From: Paenibacillus cookii
GTDB lineage: Bacteria > Bacillota > Bacilli > Paenibacillales > Paenibacillaceae
Length of the DNA: 64,000 bases
Assembly (NCBI RefSeq): GCF_018333375.1
Contig: NZ_BORW01000024.1
Location: forward strand, 17,233-81,232
Direction of reading: 5' to 3'
Part shown: one piece after another, positions 26,638-35,694 of the stretch
Layout of the letters: the number at the start of each line of letters is the position of its first letter
How positions within the stretch are numbered: the first letter of the stretch is position 1
Position numbers and translations under genes: made by a program
The notes under the pieces: model-generated
Databases searched by the model: none
What the model was told of the DNA's origin: nothing
Seen by the model: the letters and a program-made list of their open reading frames with translations, nothing else

Positions 26638-26790
26638 TCGGTATGGGTCCTTCGAATTGGGGTCCGCAAACTGGGACCACATCGTAATTTCGATCTTTTC
26701 CTTGCCCGCTGCCGCCGATGTCCCTTGGTTCTCCGAATCGCCGCTTTTTCCGCAAGCCGCGGTCGTCAGAACCTTGGGAACCCGTTCCTT
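26638..26790 (-). pseudogene. Remnant of a sugar-binding lipoprotein (N-terminal stub)
   Basis: The minus strand encodes VLTTAACGKSGDSENQ, then GKEKIEITMWSQFADPNSKD: a lipobox with its cysteine, a Gly/Ser-rich linker and the first strand of an ABC-type extracellular solute-binding protein. No start codon or full signal peptide remains (TGA at 26791-26793 is just upstream in frame), and after about 50 codons the frame runs straight into a terminator, so several hundred codons were lost by deletion. No transporter genes are adjacent. Confidence 0.65.
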
Positions 26791-27002
26791 TCATGGAACA
26801 TGGAATATCATTGCTTTTTCATTGAAAATGATGACAGTAGGGAACGAAGGGACAGGTGCCCTCGCACCCTGACTATTGGCGGTTTGCTTTTTGATTTCCT
26901 TAAAGAAAAAGAAGACCGGAATCTTCGCTGACTTTTCATTATTTTCTTCTTTCGGAATCGGAACCGGACGATCGGGCAGGAACTGGGCTGTGCCTTTCAA
27001 CC

Positions 27003-27524
27003 TTAAAGGTCCGCTTCTTTGATAAAGACGATTTTCACGCCGATAATCCGGCCTTCGCCATCGGCAGCGGCATACGCTGCATAGCCTCCGTCGCCAAAGC
27101 CGGAATGCGAAACCACGCCCCCGTCCAGCACGCCGGCCTCTGTTTCGCTTCCCGTTATATCGCAGCAGGCAAGATACCATTCACTGTCGGTCGTATCCGG
27201 CTCCGGCGCTTCCGGATCGGGAATGCGGTACTTGCTTGCGTCGAATATGCCTGCCTGCCCGCTGTCCACGCCGACGATGAAATTGCATTTCACCCATTCC
27301 AGCCGATCTTGCTGATCCGTATATGCGCTATGGCAAGCGACCAGCTTGGCGCAGGCTTCACCCCAATCCCTCACCTCGGCTTTGTGGACGAAAGCGTCCC
27401 AGGCGCCGTTTAACGGGCGGTCCAACACGCCCATAATGATCGTGTCCGGGTCCAGGTCGTAACACGGATCGGCTACGACCATTTTGCCGGATGTGATTTC
27501 AAATTGTCCCAATGGAATCATCAT
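27003..27524 (-). CDS. DUF4241-like domain protein
   Basis: A 173-residue cytoplasmic protein; function unknown. It begins with the MIPLGQFEITSGKMVVADPC pattern followed by YDLD, then the DSGQAGIFDASKY and CDITGSETEAGVLDGGVVSHSGFGDG segments characteristic of a conserved family I associate with DUF4241. Two ATG codons (27524, 27521) follow AGAGGGG; the first has good spacing. Monocistronic. Between its stop and 26790 there is about 210 nt with a weak hairpin (26896-26925) and no gene. Confidence 0.75.
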   Translation of the reverse strand: MMIPLGQFEITSGKMVVADPCYDLDPDTIIMGVLDRPLNGAWDAFVHKAEVRDWGEACAKLVACHSAYTDQQDRLEWVKCNFIVGVDSGQAGIFDASKYRIPDPEAPEPDTTDSEWYLACCDITGSETEAGVLDGGVVSHSGFGDGGYAAYAAADGEGRIIGVKIVFIKEADL

Positions 27525-27652
27525 GTTTTGTATCCCCTCTCTGTCCCTATCGATGGCGGTATGCTGGTATGTACCATAAAAACATCGCTGTATTATTGAG
27601 ATTAGCATTCGAAGGGTACAGATTTCAAACTGTTTAGAACAAGCCGGACCGG

Positions 27653-28168
27653 TTATAACGATATTTCTTTGTAGTAAATAACGGTGCTGTCCAAGCTTCC
27701 ATCCGCCGCACGGGCAAAATGCGGAATTCTGCCGGCCTCGATGAATCCGAGCGACCGGTACAACGTATTCGATGGGTCGCCCTCCCTCGTATCCAGAACA
27801 AGCAGCGTCCTGTTCTCTTGGCGTGCCGCCTCTTCCGCCGTCTCCATCAGCATCCGGGCGATGCCGCGTCTCCGGGCTTCCGGGGATACCATGAGCTTTG
27901 CGACTTCCGCGCGGTGTGCGGCATTGGGTTTCATTGCAAGGTGAAGCTGCACTGTCCCTGCCGCTCGGCCATCCTTCTCCGCAATCCATAAACGGACTCC
28001 CGGCGACATCACCTGCTCCCAATACTTCTTCGCCTCCTGCTTTGAAAGCGGCGGCAAAAATCCAATCGATGCCCCGTCCCCGACGACGGCGATGAGGACC
28101 TCCGACAGCTGCTCCAACAGATCCGCATCAATCGCCGTGACCTCCAAGATATTCATTCGTTCATTCAC
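27653..28168 (-). CDS. GNAT-family N-acetyltransferase
   Basis: 171 residues. Acetyl-CoA-binding motif in VSPEARRRGIARMLMETAE near residue 95 (R-R-x-G-I-A), preceded by the KLMV strand and followed by motif B in SNTLYRSLGF. Acceptor unknown. GTG at 28168 has GGGGAGG 7 nt upstream. The next gene on the same strand starts 128 nt downstream. Confidence 0.88.
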   Translation of the reverse strand: MNERMNILEVTAIDADLLEQLSEVLIAVVGDGASIGFLPPLSKQEAKKYWEQVMSPGVRLWIAEKDGRAAGTVQLHLAMKPNAAHRAEVAKLMVSPEARRRGIARMLMETAEEAARQENRTLLVLDTREGDPSNTLYRSLGFIEAGRIPHFARAADGSLDSTVIYYKEISL

Positions 28169-28385
28169 CGAGTACCCTCCCCTTCCTGGATGAACCTGAT
28201 CTAATGACGATGCAAGATAACCGTATGTTTCCTTTGATCATAGCCGATCCGGACGGAAAACGGTAGATCAAAGATAAACTGTCTCTTCCCCACGGACATC
28301 TTCCATTTTCTGCTTCCCACCGGGAGATCCTCCTGCTACAATGGGGATGACCATACAACGATGACAATGACGGGGGATCGGCAAA

Positions 28386-29654
28386 ATGCATGTACTGCAT
28401 GCGGTTACATCAGGATGGAAACTTCTCGGCCGCAATATCCGGCTTTTTTTTCTGGCGAATGTGCTGTACCAAATCGGGACGGGCATGTTCTCGGTGCTTT
28501 ACAACTTGTATATTCAAGCATTAGGGTATGAAGACACGATGAACGGGACGATCGTCAGCGTGCAGTCCTTGGCGACGGCGCTCGTATTTATACCGATCGG
28601 GCTGATCGCCGACAGGGCCAGCCATAAGCTGCTGCTTTCGCTTGGCGCGATGCTTACGGGACTAAGCTTTATGGGAAGGGCTTTTGCGAGCGGGGAATCG
28701 GGACTGGTGCTGCTGGCGGTGGCCGCCGGCTTGTTTGCCGCCTTTTTTCAGGTGATCGCCGTCCCTTTCCTCGCGGAAAATACGGATAAACAGCAGCGGC
28801 TGAAAATATTCAGCTACCACTTCTCCCTCGTGCTTGCGGCGCAGGTGCTCGGCAGCAGCGGGGGCGGCGTTTTGGCGGATCTGCTGCAGCAGGCGGGAAT
28901 GGAAAAAATCCATAGTCTGCAAACGGTGCTGTTCATCGGGGGCGCGGCAAGCTTGCTGGCGTTTATTCCGCTTTTGTTCGTCCAAAAAACGGCGAAGGAA
29001 CACGTGCCGGTCGAAACCGTCGTTCCGGAGGCGACAGCCAAACCAGCGGTTCCGGCCAAGGATGACTGGATAGCCATCTGCAAATTCACGCTCGCCCAAT
29101 TGATCGTCGGAACGGGCTCCGGGCTTGTCGTGCCTTATTTGAACCTTTATTTTACGAACCGTTTTGCCGTTTCGTTATCGGCCGTCGGGATTTTGATTTC
29201 GCTCGGCCAGGTGATGACCATCGTATCGATGCTGATCGGACCCACGCTGGCGAACCGGGTTGGCCCCGTAAAAGCGGTCGTGCTGTTCCAAATGATGTCG
29301 TTGCCGTTCCTGCTGCTGACCGGTTTCACGAACCTGTTCGTCATCGCGTCGATCACGTTCCTGTTCCGGCAGGCGCTCATGAATGCGGCCAATCCCATCC
29401 AGTCCTCCATCATGGTAGACCGGGTATCGGACGCGCGCCGGGGCATCGCCAATTCCATGACCCAAACCGCTTTTATGCTCGGCTGGGCGACGATGGGACC
29501 GGTGCAGTCGTTCCTTCTGACCGCCTACGGAACCTATTGGGGATATGCGATCACCTTCAGCATGACCGGGGTTTTGTACATCACCGCGTCGGCGATGTAT
29601 TATTTTATGTTCAAAGAAGGAAAAACCGCAGCTTCCGAAGCGGCGGCGATGTAA
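28386..29654 (+). CDS. MFS transporter
   Basis: A 422-residue protein with 12 hydrophobic segments and a hydrophilic central loop rich in Val/Ala/Pro (about 205-225). The loop between helices 2 and 3 reads PIGLIADRASHKLL (G-x-x-x-D-R-x-x-K/R), the MFS signature. Substrate unknown. GGGGG lies 8-9 nt before the ATG. A GC-rich hairpin at 29696-29718 follows but lacks a T-run. Confidence 0.88.
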   Translation: MHVLHAVTSGWKLLGRNIRLFFLANVLYQIGTGMFSVLYNLYIQALGYEDTMNGTIVSVQSLATALVFIPIGLIADRASHKLLLSLGAMLTGLSFMGRAFASGESGLVLLAVAAGLFAAFFQVIAVPFLAENTDKQQRLKIFSYHFSLVLAAQVLGSSGGGVLADLLQQAGMEKIHSLQTVLFIGGAASLLAFIPLLFVQKTAKEHVPVETVVPEATAKPAVPAKDDWIAICKFTLAQLIVGTGSGLVVPYLNLYFTNRFAVSLSAVGILISLGQVMTIVSMLIGPTLANRVGPVKAVVLFQMMSLPFLLLTGFTNLFVIASITFLFRQALMNAANPIQSSIMVDRVSDARRGIANSMTQTAFMLGWATMGPVQSFLLTAYGTYWGYAITFSMTGVLYITASAMYYFMFKEGKTAASEAAAM

Positions 29655-29728
29655 CTTCTATTCATTTCTTCTTATTTACAAAGTCGTTTCTGTCAGGCGG
29701 AAGGCGATGCCTTCCGCCATTACTATAG

Positions 29729-29773
29729 AAAAAAAGAAGAGCTAATGGCAAATTTTTTGACCGTTGGCTCTTC
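29729..29773 (-). terminator. Terminator of the BsuPI-like gene
   Basis: Minus strand: GAAGAGC...GCTCTTC stem with partly paired interior, then seven T, about 20 nt after the stop at 29794. Confidence 0.7.
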
Positions 29774-29793
29774 GAATTAAAATTTAGATAGTT

Positions 29794-30118
29794 TTATAAA
29801 ACTTCAACCACTGTAGCAGCGGTCAGATCTTCCGTAGATAAGCTTCCATTTTCGGTATCGATACGAATCAACATAACGACCTTTATTTTATAACGGCCTT
29901 TGGAAACATGACGGCCCTTTAGATCTTTAAAATCCCATGTTTCTTTGTAACTTAGTACCTCCTCATTCTTTAATTCCCGTTGTATTGATTTCACGGGAAA
30001 TACTCTATTTGTAGACCACCTGTAAACTTCTTCATTTCCCTCATTCATTATAAATATCTCGTATTTTTGAGATCCATAGTGAATTAGTTGGTCTTTCCCT
30101 GATTGTAAGTTTTTTCAT
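29794..30118 (-). pseudogene. BsuPI-type intracellular proteinase inhibitor, frameshifted at its start
   Basis: The reading frame from 30114 to 29794 encodes NLQSGKDQLIHYGSQKYEIF, then NEEVYRWSTNRVF, LSYKETWDF and GRYKIKVV, matching the BsuPI beta-sandwich domain from end to end. The only start with a ribosome binding site (GAGGTG, then ATG at 30118) is in a different frame: ATG is followed by six A, and one A fewer would give MKNLQSGKDQ and a 107-residue protein close to the size of B. subtilis BsuPI. As it stands, translation from 30118 stops after 25 codons; an internal ATG at 30048 would give 84 residues without an SD. The gene is AT-richer than its neighbours. Mutation, sequencing error or slippage at A6 are all possible. 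Confidence 0.7.
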
Positions 30119-30162
30119 GCAATTCACCTCAAGTAACTAACGAGGTAAATATAGGGAATGTT

Positions 30163-30825
30163 TCAAAAAAACTCCGAGTGCCCTTCAAAAAGCGCCCTCA
30201 ATTCCTCCACGGTTTGCACATGATACGTCGGCCGAATCGCGGTCAGCTCCTCCTCGCTTCCGTATCCGAAACCCACCGCTACCGAATCGATGCCGTTTTT
30301 TTGCGCCCCGATGATGTCATGCTTGCGGTCCCCGATCATGATGGATTCTTCCTTGCGTAAGCTAAACTTCTCGATCACCTTGGCGATGATCTCCGCTTTG
30401 TCGGACAACGTTCCATCCAAATGGCTGCCGCAGACGTATTCGAAATAAGCATCGATGCCAAAATGCTTCAGCACCTCCACCGCAAACACGGTAGGCTTCG
30501 AAGTGGCCACGAATAACCTCCGGCCCTGTCCCTTTAGCGCTTCAAGCAATTCATGGATGCCGTCGTACAACTCGTTTTCATAGATGCCCCGATCCTGGTA
30601 ATATTCGCGGTATTTCTCCACCGCCAGCACCGAATCCCGCTCCGAAAAGGAGTGGATCTCCCGAAAGGAACTTGCAAGCGGCGGACCGATATACGGTATG
30701 AGCGTATCCGGATCCGCCACCTCAATGCCCCAATGGGTTAATGCGTATTGCACCGACTTCGTGATTCCGGCCTTCGGGTCCGTTAACGTGCCGTCGAGGT
30801 CAAACAGGACGTTTGGATATTGCAT
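30163..30825 (-). CDS. HAD-superfamily phosphatase (phosphoglycolate phosphatase-like)
   Basis: 220 residues, GphA/PpaX-like subfamily IA. Motif I LFDLDGTLTDPKAGI (nucleophile and acid aspartates at about 9 and 11), motif II VATSKP, a lysine in motif III (DKAEI) and motif IV MIGDRKHDIIGA. An alpha-helical cap lies between motifs I and II. Substrate unknown; phosphoglycolate or pyrophosphate are usual. AGGGGGAG precedes the ATG. Confidence 0.9.
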   Translation of the reverse strand: MQYPNVLFDLDGTLTDPKAGITKSVQYALTHWGIEVADPDTLIPYIGPPLASSFREIHSFSERDSVLAVEKYREYYQDRGIYENELYDGIHELLEALKGQGRRLFVATSKPTVFAVEVLKHFGIDAYFEYVCGSHLDGTLSDKAEIIAKVIEKFSLRKEESIMIGDRKHDIIGAQKNGIDSVAVGFGYGSEEELTAIRPTYHVQTVEELRALFEGHSEFF

Positions 30826-30924
30826 AGCTTCTCCCCCTTTTAAAATCCCCCGGCACCATCCTGCCGATCAAATGCCGGTTTCTCTTACTATATAAAGATT
30901 TTGCAAAAAGGGATAGAGAAGTTT

Positions 30925-31923
30925 TTAATGCTGCGGAACCATTCCCGTCGCCAAAAAAGTATTCCGGACATAATCCGGGTCCTGAAGGAGCGGTCTGCCC
31001 ACCGCGATAAAATCGGACAGGTTTTCCGATACGATGAATTCCGCAAGCGACGGGTCATAGATTTTTCCGACGGCGATCACCGGAATGCCCACGTATTGTT
31101 TTATAATGGAAGCATACGGGACCTGGTATCCATCGGGCGTTGCGAGCGGATTGACCGGCAGCAGACCGCCGGAGGACACGTCCACCGCATCGATGTAGGC
31201 TTCCAGCCCTTTGAGGATCTTCCCGACTTCGGCGGGAGTCAATCCTCCTTCGGCAAAATCGGATGCGGATACCCGGACGATCACGGGATAGTCTCTTCCC
31301 GTCTCCGAACGCACGGCTTCCAGGATTTCTTGCAAGAAACGGCTGCGGTTTTCGAGCGATCCGCCGTATTCGTCGGTCCGCCGGTTGGACAGCGGGGACA
31401 GGAACTGATGCACCAAATGCCCGTGGGCCGCATGCACCTCGATGCCGTCGAATCCCGCCTGCAGGCTTCTTCGGGCTGCGAGGCGGAAATTCTCCACTTC
31501 TGCGCGGATGTCCGCGACGCTCATCTGCTCCGGAACGCCGTATTCATCGTCATAAGCGATGGCACTTGGGGCCAGCAGCCGCGATGCGCCGTTTCGCCAA
31601 GATTTTCTGCCGCCATGCGTCAATTGAATGAATACCGGCGTATCCTTGGCGTGAACGGCATCGACGACCGGTTTCAAAAATGCGGTATGGGCGTCTGTAA
31701 AAATGCCGATGTCATTGTGAAAAAGCCGCCCATTCGGGGAAACGCCGGTCGATTCGATGATCAACAGCCCTGCCCCGGATGCCAATTTCGCGTAATGCTG
31801 CACGTGGTAATCGGTCGCAAACGATTCGGGCGTCCCCTGCCACTGCTGCATCGGGGATACGATCAGGCGATTTTTCAAAGTCAATTTTCCTATATTTTTT
31901 TCGCTTAAAATGGTTGTGTTCAT
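30925..31923 (-). CDS. NADH:flavin oxidoreductase (old yellow enzyme family)
   Basis: 332 residues, an FMN-dependent ene-reductase that reduces activated double bonds. Signatures: LKNRLIVSPMQQWQ, FIQLTHGGRKS, FDGIEVHAAHGHLVHQFLSP (the HAAHGHLxxQFLSP pattern near residue 170), RTDEYGGSLENRSRF and AVGRPLLQDPD. It is shorter than YqjM/NamA-like enzymes only by the C-terminus. AGGAGG precedes ATG at 31923. It diverges from an Lrp-type regulator at 32194, which is its likely controller. Confidence 0.92.
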   Translation of the reverse strand: MNTTILSEKNIGKLTLKNRLIVSPMQQWQGTPESFATDYHVQHYAKLASGAGLLIIESTGVSPNGRLFHNDIGIFTDAHTAFLKPVVDAVHAKDTPVFIQLTHGGRKSWRNGASRLLAPSAIAYDDEYGVPEQMSVADIRAEVENFRLAARRSLQAGFDGIEVHAAHGHLVHQFLSPLSNRRTDEYGGSLENRSRFLQEILEAVRSETGRDYPVIVRVSASDFAEGGLTPAEVGKILKGLEAYIDAVDVSSGGLLPVNPLATPDGYQVPYASIIKQYVGIPVIAVGKIYDPSLAEFIVSENLSDFIAVGRPLLQDPDYVRNTFLATGMVPQH

Positions 31924-32193
31924 CCGCTAAACCCTCCTGAATGTTGAACTTGTGTACTGCTTCTTTTTTAATTACAGTTTATCGGGCGGAGGGCTGGCGT
32001 GCCATGCCAATAACAAGTTTTCCTTCCCGTTTTACTATGGATTTGAAGGACTATTTCCCCTTATACTTAAAAAATGAAAGCAGCCGTTGCATGGCGGTGC
32101 GATGCCGATAATCGCGCATGCCTTGAAGGCGCCAGGAATAAATCCTATTTCGTAAGATCATATGCTACATGCCGCCAAAGGAGGATGCCCCTA

Positions 32194-32625
32194 ATGGATC
32201 AAACCGACTTGAAAATATTGAATATACTGCAGGACAACGCCCGGATTACCATTTCCGAATTGGGCCGGATGATCAACATGACCGGGCCGGCGGTCACGGA
32301 ACGGGTACGGAGGCTGGAGGAAAAAGGAGTGATCCGTTCGTATCGGGCCATGCTTTCTCCCGAAAAACTCGGAAAAGCCATTACCGCGTTTGTGGCCATC
32401 CAGGCGAACCGCTGCGACCTGTTCACCGATTTTTGCCGGCGGTCGCCGGACGTCGCGGAAATTCATCAGATCAGCGGCCAATTCAACTTCCTCATCAAGG
32501 TCGTCACCGAATCGATGCAGTCGCTTGACCGATTCCGGAAGGAATGCAGCGAATACGGATTTACGCAGACGATGACCGTGCTCTCGACCCCGTTCGATCC
32601 CAAAGGCGTGCCTCTTGACGTTTAA
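32194..32625 (+). CDS. Lrp/AsnC-family transcriptional regulator
   Basis: 143 residues: N-terminal winged helix (DLKILNILQDNARITISELG, then MTGPAVTERVRRLEEKGVI) and a C-terminal RAM effector domain with the GQFNFLIKVV strand. ATG at 32194 is chosen for the AAAGGAGG 9 nt upstream; the frame is open further upstream without a site. Divergent from the old yellow enzyme gene with a 270-nt shared control region, so it probably regulates that enzyme in response to an amino acid or a related ligand. A strong but T-less hairpin (32653-32675) follows. Confidence 0.9.
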   Translation: MDQTDLKILNILQDNARITISELGRMINMTGPAVTERVRRLEEKGVIRSYRAMLSPEKLGKAITAFVAIQANRCDLFTDFCRRSPDVAEIHQISGQFNFLIKVVTESMQSLDRFRKECSEYGFTQTMTVLSTPFDPKGVPLDV

Positions 32626-32719
32626 AAGGCTGGCCGCCCGGATGTTTCGTAGGGTGGAACGTTCGTTTCCACCCGCCCCAACACCGGCAATGCAACGCTG
32701 ACGGCCCTCGTATCTCATG

Positions 32720-33901
32720 TTATCCGCCCGCAACGGAGGTCGACACCGCATCTGAAGCATGATTCGCCTTCCATCCCGAAGCCAGCAGCAGTGCCAAAAA
32801 TCCCCCGGCGATGCCGCACAACACGAAGACGTTCGAAGAGGCCGCGCCCAACGCGCCAAAGTACATCGCTTCCCGCAGTCCTTCTGCCCCAAACCGAAGC
32901 GGCGTCCACGAATAAATCCATTCACGCGTCGCCTGTGACAGAAACTCCGGGACGGCGTTCAGCAGCGGCACGGAGAAAAACATCAGCAGGACGAGCAGCG
33001 GCATCGCAGGGAATCCGATCCAATTCAGCAAGGAAGATTGCAGCAAAAAAAACGCCGATCCGGCCAACCATAGGAACAACCAAATTTCACCCGCGTTCAC
33101 CAGCTCCATGCCGTACCACGACGAAGCCATCCATAGGGTGAAACCCGACGTTATGCCGGCGATCACAAGTCCCGCGATCGCTTGCAGCGCGCTGACCGTC
33201 CATCTTCCGGAACCCGCCGCGACCGCTTTCCGGCTGGCCAGGAACATGACGACTCCGGTCACCAGGCTGCCGATCCACATGATCTGAATCAATAACCCCG
33301 GCGCGTTCCCCGACGCATGGTTCGCCCCCGGCGGATGCACGACTTCCTCCTGAACGCTCACCGGCGCTATAAAAGCTGCGGCCGTCTCCACCGGAATTTG
33401 TACCGTTTGCTGCCCGATCTGACCAAGCAGCTGCTGCGCCAGCTTCCCGCTGATCATCTCCATCGCTTGCCCCAAAACCTGTCTTACGACCGTCGAGGCT
33501 TGAGCGTTCATCCCCTCGTTGACGATGATCTTCACCTTAGGGTGAATCGGCGAGGGAGTGGCTAACGAGAGCATTCCGCTGCTCAGATCCGCCGGAAGCA
33601 CCAATGCTCCGTAATATTTGCGTTTATCCAGTCCTTCCCGGGCTTTTTCCTCGGAATCCACGACATGCCAGGCGAAAGGCAGCGCCTGGTTCGACAACAT
33701 TTGTTCCCGAATCGTTTCCCCGACCGCCAACGTTCCTCCATTCGGCAGCTCCGCAGGCCGGTCAAGCACAACAAGGGCCACCGGAAGCTCCTTGGGCTTC
33801 GATCCAAGCACCGATCCCATCATCGCCGCCCCGAATACGACCAACGCGACCAGGACGATCGCCACTCCCAGCCACGTCATTTTTTGTTTCAGCATGTTCA
33901 T
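32720..33901 (-). CDS. YhgE/Pip-like (ABC-2-type) membrane protein
   Basis: 393 residues. One N-terminal membrane helix (about 8-30), a long extracytoplasmic domain (about 35-205) with ALVVLDRPAELPNGG and REGLDKRKYYGALVLPADLS (typical of YhgE/Pip and ABC-2 permeases), then five C-terminal helices. Such proteins act in export or as phage-infection-type surface proteins; the substrate is unknown and no ATPase is adjacent. ATG at 33901 follows AAAGGATC. Monocistronic. Confidence 0.78.
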   Translation of the reverse strand: MNMLKQKMTWLGVAIVLVALVVFGAAMMGSVLGSKPKELPVALVVLDRPAELPNGGTLAVGETIREQMLSNQALPFAWHVVDSEEKAREGLDKRKYYGALVLPADLSSGMLSLATPSPIHPKVKIIVNEGMNAQASTVVRQVLGQAMEMISGKLAQQLLGQIGQQTVQIPVETAAAFIAPVSVQEEVVHPPGANHASGNAPGLLIQIMWIGSLVTGVVMFLASRKAVAAGSGRWTVSALQAIAGLVIAGITSGFTLWMASSWYGMELVNAGEIWLFLWLAGSAFFLLQSSLLNWIGFPAMPLLVLLMFFSVPLLNAVPEFLSQATREWIYSWTPLRFGAEGLREAMYFGALGAASSNVFVLCGIAGGFLALLLASGWKANHASDAVSTSVAGG

Positions 33902-33997
33902 GATCCTTTACTCCTCGTCTCTATACAATGAACAAAAATAGCGCTGCTGCGGCAACGCGGCCGTACCCATTGGGCACCCCCATGTATTTGTGATTCG

Positions 33998-34035
33998 AAA
34001 GACATCGCCCTGTAGAAAACGGCGATGTCTTTTTT
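33998..34035. terminator. Bidirectional terminator
   Basis: AAAGACATCGCC and GGCGATGTCTTT form a 12-bp stem with an 11-nt loop; T-run on the plus side. It separates the SnoaL-like gene from the YhgE-like gene. Confidence 0.75.
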
Positions 34036-34055
34036 GGTATTCAGCTGCGCCAACC

Positions 34056-34835
34056 TTAAAATCTGCTGTTCGAGTTTTTGCGTTTTTCCGGCGGCAGAAT
34101 CGCCTCGACGACGTCCCAATGCTCGGCAATCTTATCATTCTCTACGCGGAACAAATCGTAAAAAGCCGTAGGTCGGCCGTCGAAGAGCCCTTCACTCACG
34201 GTAAGAACAAAATCGCCTTGTCCGATCACCTGATGAAGATGAGTGTATTCGAATGTAACATTTTTTTCCGCCAGTGCCTGCAATGCGGCATGAAGACCCG
34301 AAAGCCCGTCCGCAATATGCGGTCTATGCTGAATGTATCGATCCCCGTCAAAGTATGAGGCAAGCAGGTCAGGGTTCTTCCCGAACAAAATGTTCTCGAC
34401 ATAGCTTTTGACAAGCGTTTTGTTCGCGTCCGTCTTGTCGATATCCTGAATCGTGACCGGTCCGTCAATCATCGTATGGTTGCTTGGGGTCTTCTCCGCC
34501 ATCGCTTGCAAATTGTCCCAATGTTCGACGATCAGTCCATTTTCAAAACGGAAAATATCAATAGCGATTTTGGGGCCGAAAAAATCGTATACGGAATGAA
34601 GCACCACATAATCACCGTCGACAAAAGCGCGTTTAATGCTTACCTTAGTTCCAGCTTCCTTCAAATGCGCAAGTGCGCCAAGCATAGCTTCACGGCCATC
34701 GAGTAAAGCCTGGTTGTGCTGAATGTATTTTTCCGGATGAACGTAGGCCTTTATCGCTTCGGGATTGCCGCTCTCCAAACTTTCCAGCACGGCGACGGCC
34801 TTATTAACAAGCTCATTTTGATGGTTAAACGTCAT
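34056..34835 (-). CDS. SnoaL-like (NTF2-fold) protein with two tandem domains
   Basis: 259 residues made of two NTF2/SnoaL-type halves. Each has the same marks: a helix then KYIQHNQALLDGREAM in half 1 and RYIQHRPHIADGLSGL in half 2, and D-x-F-R-F/V-E-N-x-x-I-x-E-H-W-D near the end of each (about 92-107 and 225-240). These folds act as small-molecule cyclases, isomerases or hydrolases; function here is unknown. ATG at 34835 has AGGAGGG 7 nt upstream. Divergent from a TetR regulator, with a dyad in between. AT content is visibly higher than in most of the window. Confidence 0.83.
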   Translation of the reverse strand: MTFNHQNELVNKAVAVLESLESGNPEAIKAYVHPEKYIQHNQALLDGREAMLGALAHLKEAGTKVSIKRAFVDGDYVVLHSVYDFFGPKIAIDIFRFENGLIVEHWDNLQAMAEKTPSNHTMIDGPVTIQDIDKTDANKTLVKSYVENILFGKNPDLLASYFDGDRYIQHRPHIADGLSGLHAALQALAEKNVTFEYTHLHQVIGQGDFVLTVSEGLFDGRPTAFYDLFRVENDKIAEHWDVVEAILPPEKRKNSNSRF

Positions 34836-34924
34836 ATGAATACCCTCCTGATTGAATTGATAGACACCAAGATAAATAATGAACTTCATGTTGTTTATTT
34901 ATCTGTTGCTCATTATAATGAAGG

Positions 34925-34946
34925 TGAATATGACGCTCAATATTCA
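34925..34946. promoter_or_regulatory. Candidate TetR operator
   Basis: TGAATAT and ATATTCA, 7-bp perfect arms with an 8-bp spacer, in the 196-nt gap between the SnoaL-like gene and the divergent TetR gene. A TATAAT lies at 34914-34919 beside it. Confidence 0.5.
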
Positions 34947-35031
34947 ATATTTTTAGTTTTGAAGGATAACATACAAATTCTCATCGCTATGTCGCTTAAC
35001 GATCGAAATTTTATTTAGGGGAACGAAAACC

Positions 35032-35637
35032 ATGGACAAAAAAACCGATTTAAGAGTGCTGCGCACGAAACAATCGATTCGAAAAGCGTTTTTTGAACTG
35101 ATTCAGGAAAAAGGATATGAAGCGATCACGATCCAGGATATTGCCGATCGGGCCATGATCAATCGGAATACGTTTTATCTTCACTACCAAAATAAACCTG
35201 ATTTATTGGATATTTGTATGGAGGAGCTGCTAAGCGAATTAAAGAAAGCCATCGTCCTATGTCCGATCCACATGAATCCTTTCAGCATTTCCAGGCTCGA
35301 AACCGTGATGCAAGCGATATTGGATCATATTTCAGGCAATATCTCTTTTTATTACGCCATGCTGATTGATGAGAATAGAATCTACCCGTTTCGAGCGAAA
35401 ATGGAGAAGATCATGAAAGACAAATTAAATGAGGGATGGAATCCTGCGCAGGGAGATCCCCCTTTGGCGATATCCAAGGATTTGCTGCTCGAGTATCTCG
35501 TGTCGTCTTTCATGGGAGTTATCGTTTGGTGGATTAAAAACGAGATGCCTCTGCCTGCGGGTGAAGTTGCATCTCAATTCAGCAACATCGTCGCCTACGG
35601 GCACTGGAAAGCTGCCGGTATCGCCATAGAGGAATAA
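35032..35637 (+). CDS. TetR-family transcriptional regulator
   Basis: 201 residues. N-terminal helix-turn-helix in TIQDIADRAMINRNTFYLHY (about residues 33-52), preceded by RTKQSIRKAFFELIQEKGYE. The C-terminal half fits the TetR_C family typified by YcgE/YxbF-like proteins, with a conserved WWI near the end. Ligand unknown. It faces the SnoaL-like gene and probably represses it and itself through the dyad at 34925-34946. A MarR gene follows 57 nt downstream. Confidence 0.88.
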   Translation: MDKKTDLRVLRTKQSIRKAFFELIQEKGYEAITIQDIADRAMINRNTFYLHYQNKPDLLDICMEELLSELKKAIVLCPIHMNPFSISRLETVMQAILDHISGNISFYYAMLIDENRIYPFRAKMEKIMKDKLNEGWNPAQGDPPLAISKDLLLEYLVSSFMGVIVWWIKNEMPLPAGEVASQFSNIVAYGHWKAAGIAIEE

Positions 35638-35694
35638 AATTAGCACAGGCTTTAATATCATGTTGCAATGCAGCGACGGGCGGGAGGACAAGCC

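Noticed and set aside
26417..26872. Open frames on both strands across the binding-protein remnant
   Set aside because: Neither has a ribosome binding site or protein-like composition; the true signal is the third frame carrying the lipobox stub.
26845..26875. GGGACAGGTGCC-like sequence similar to short repeats found near REP-type transposases
   Set aside because: Only one copy is visible here and no transposase or palindrome partner is seen.
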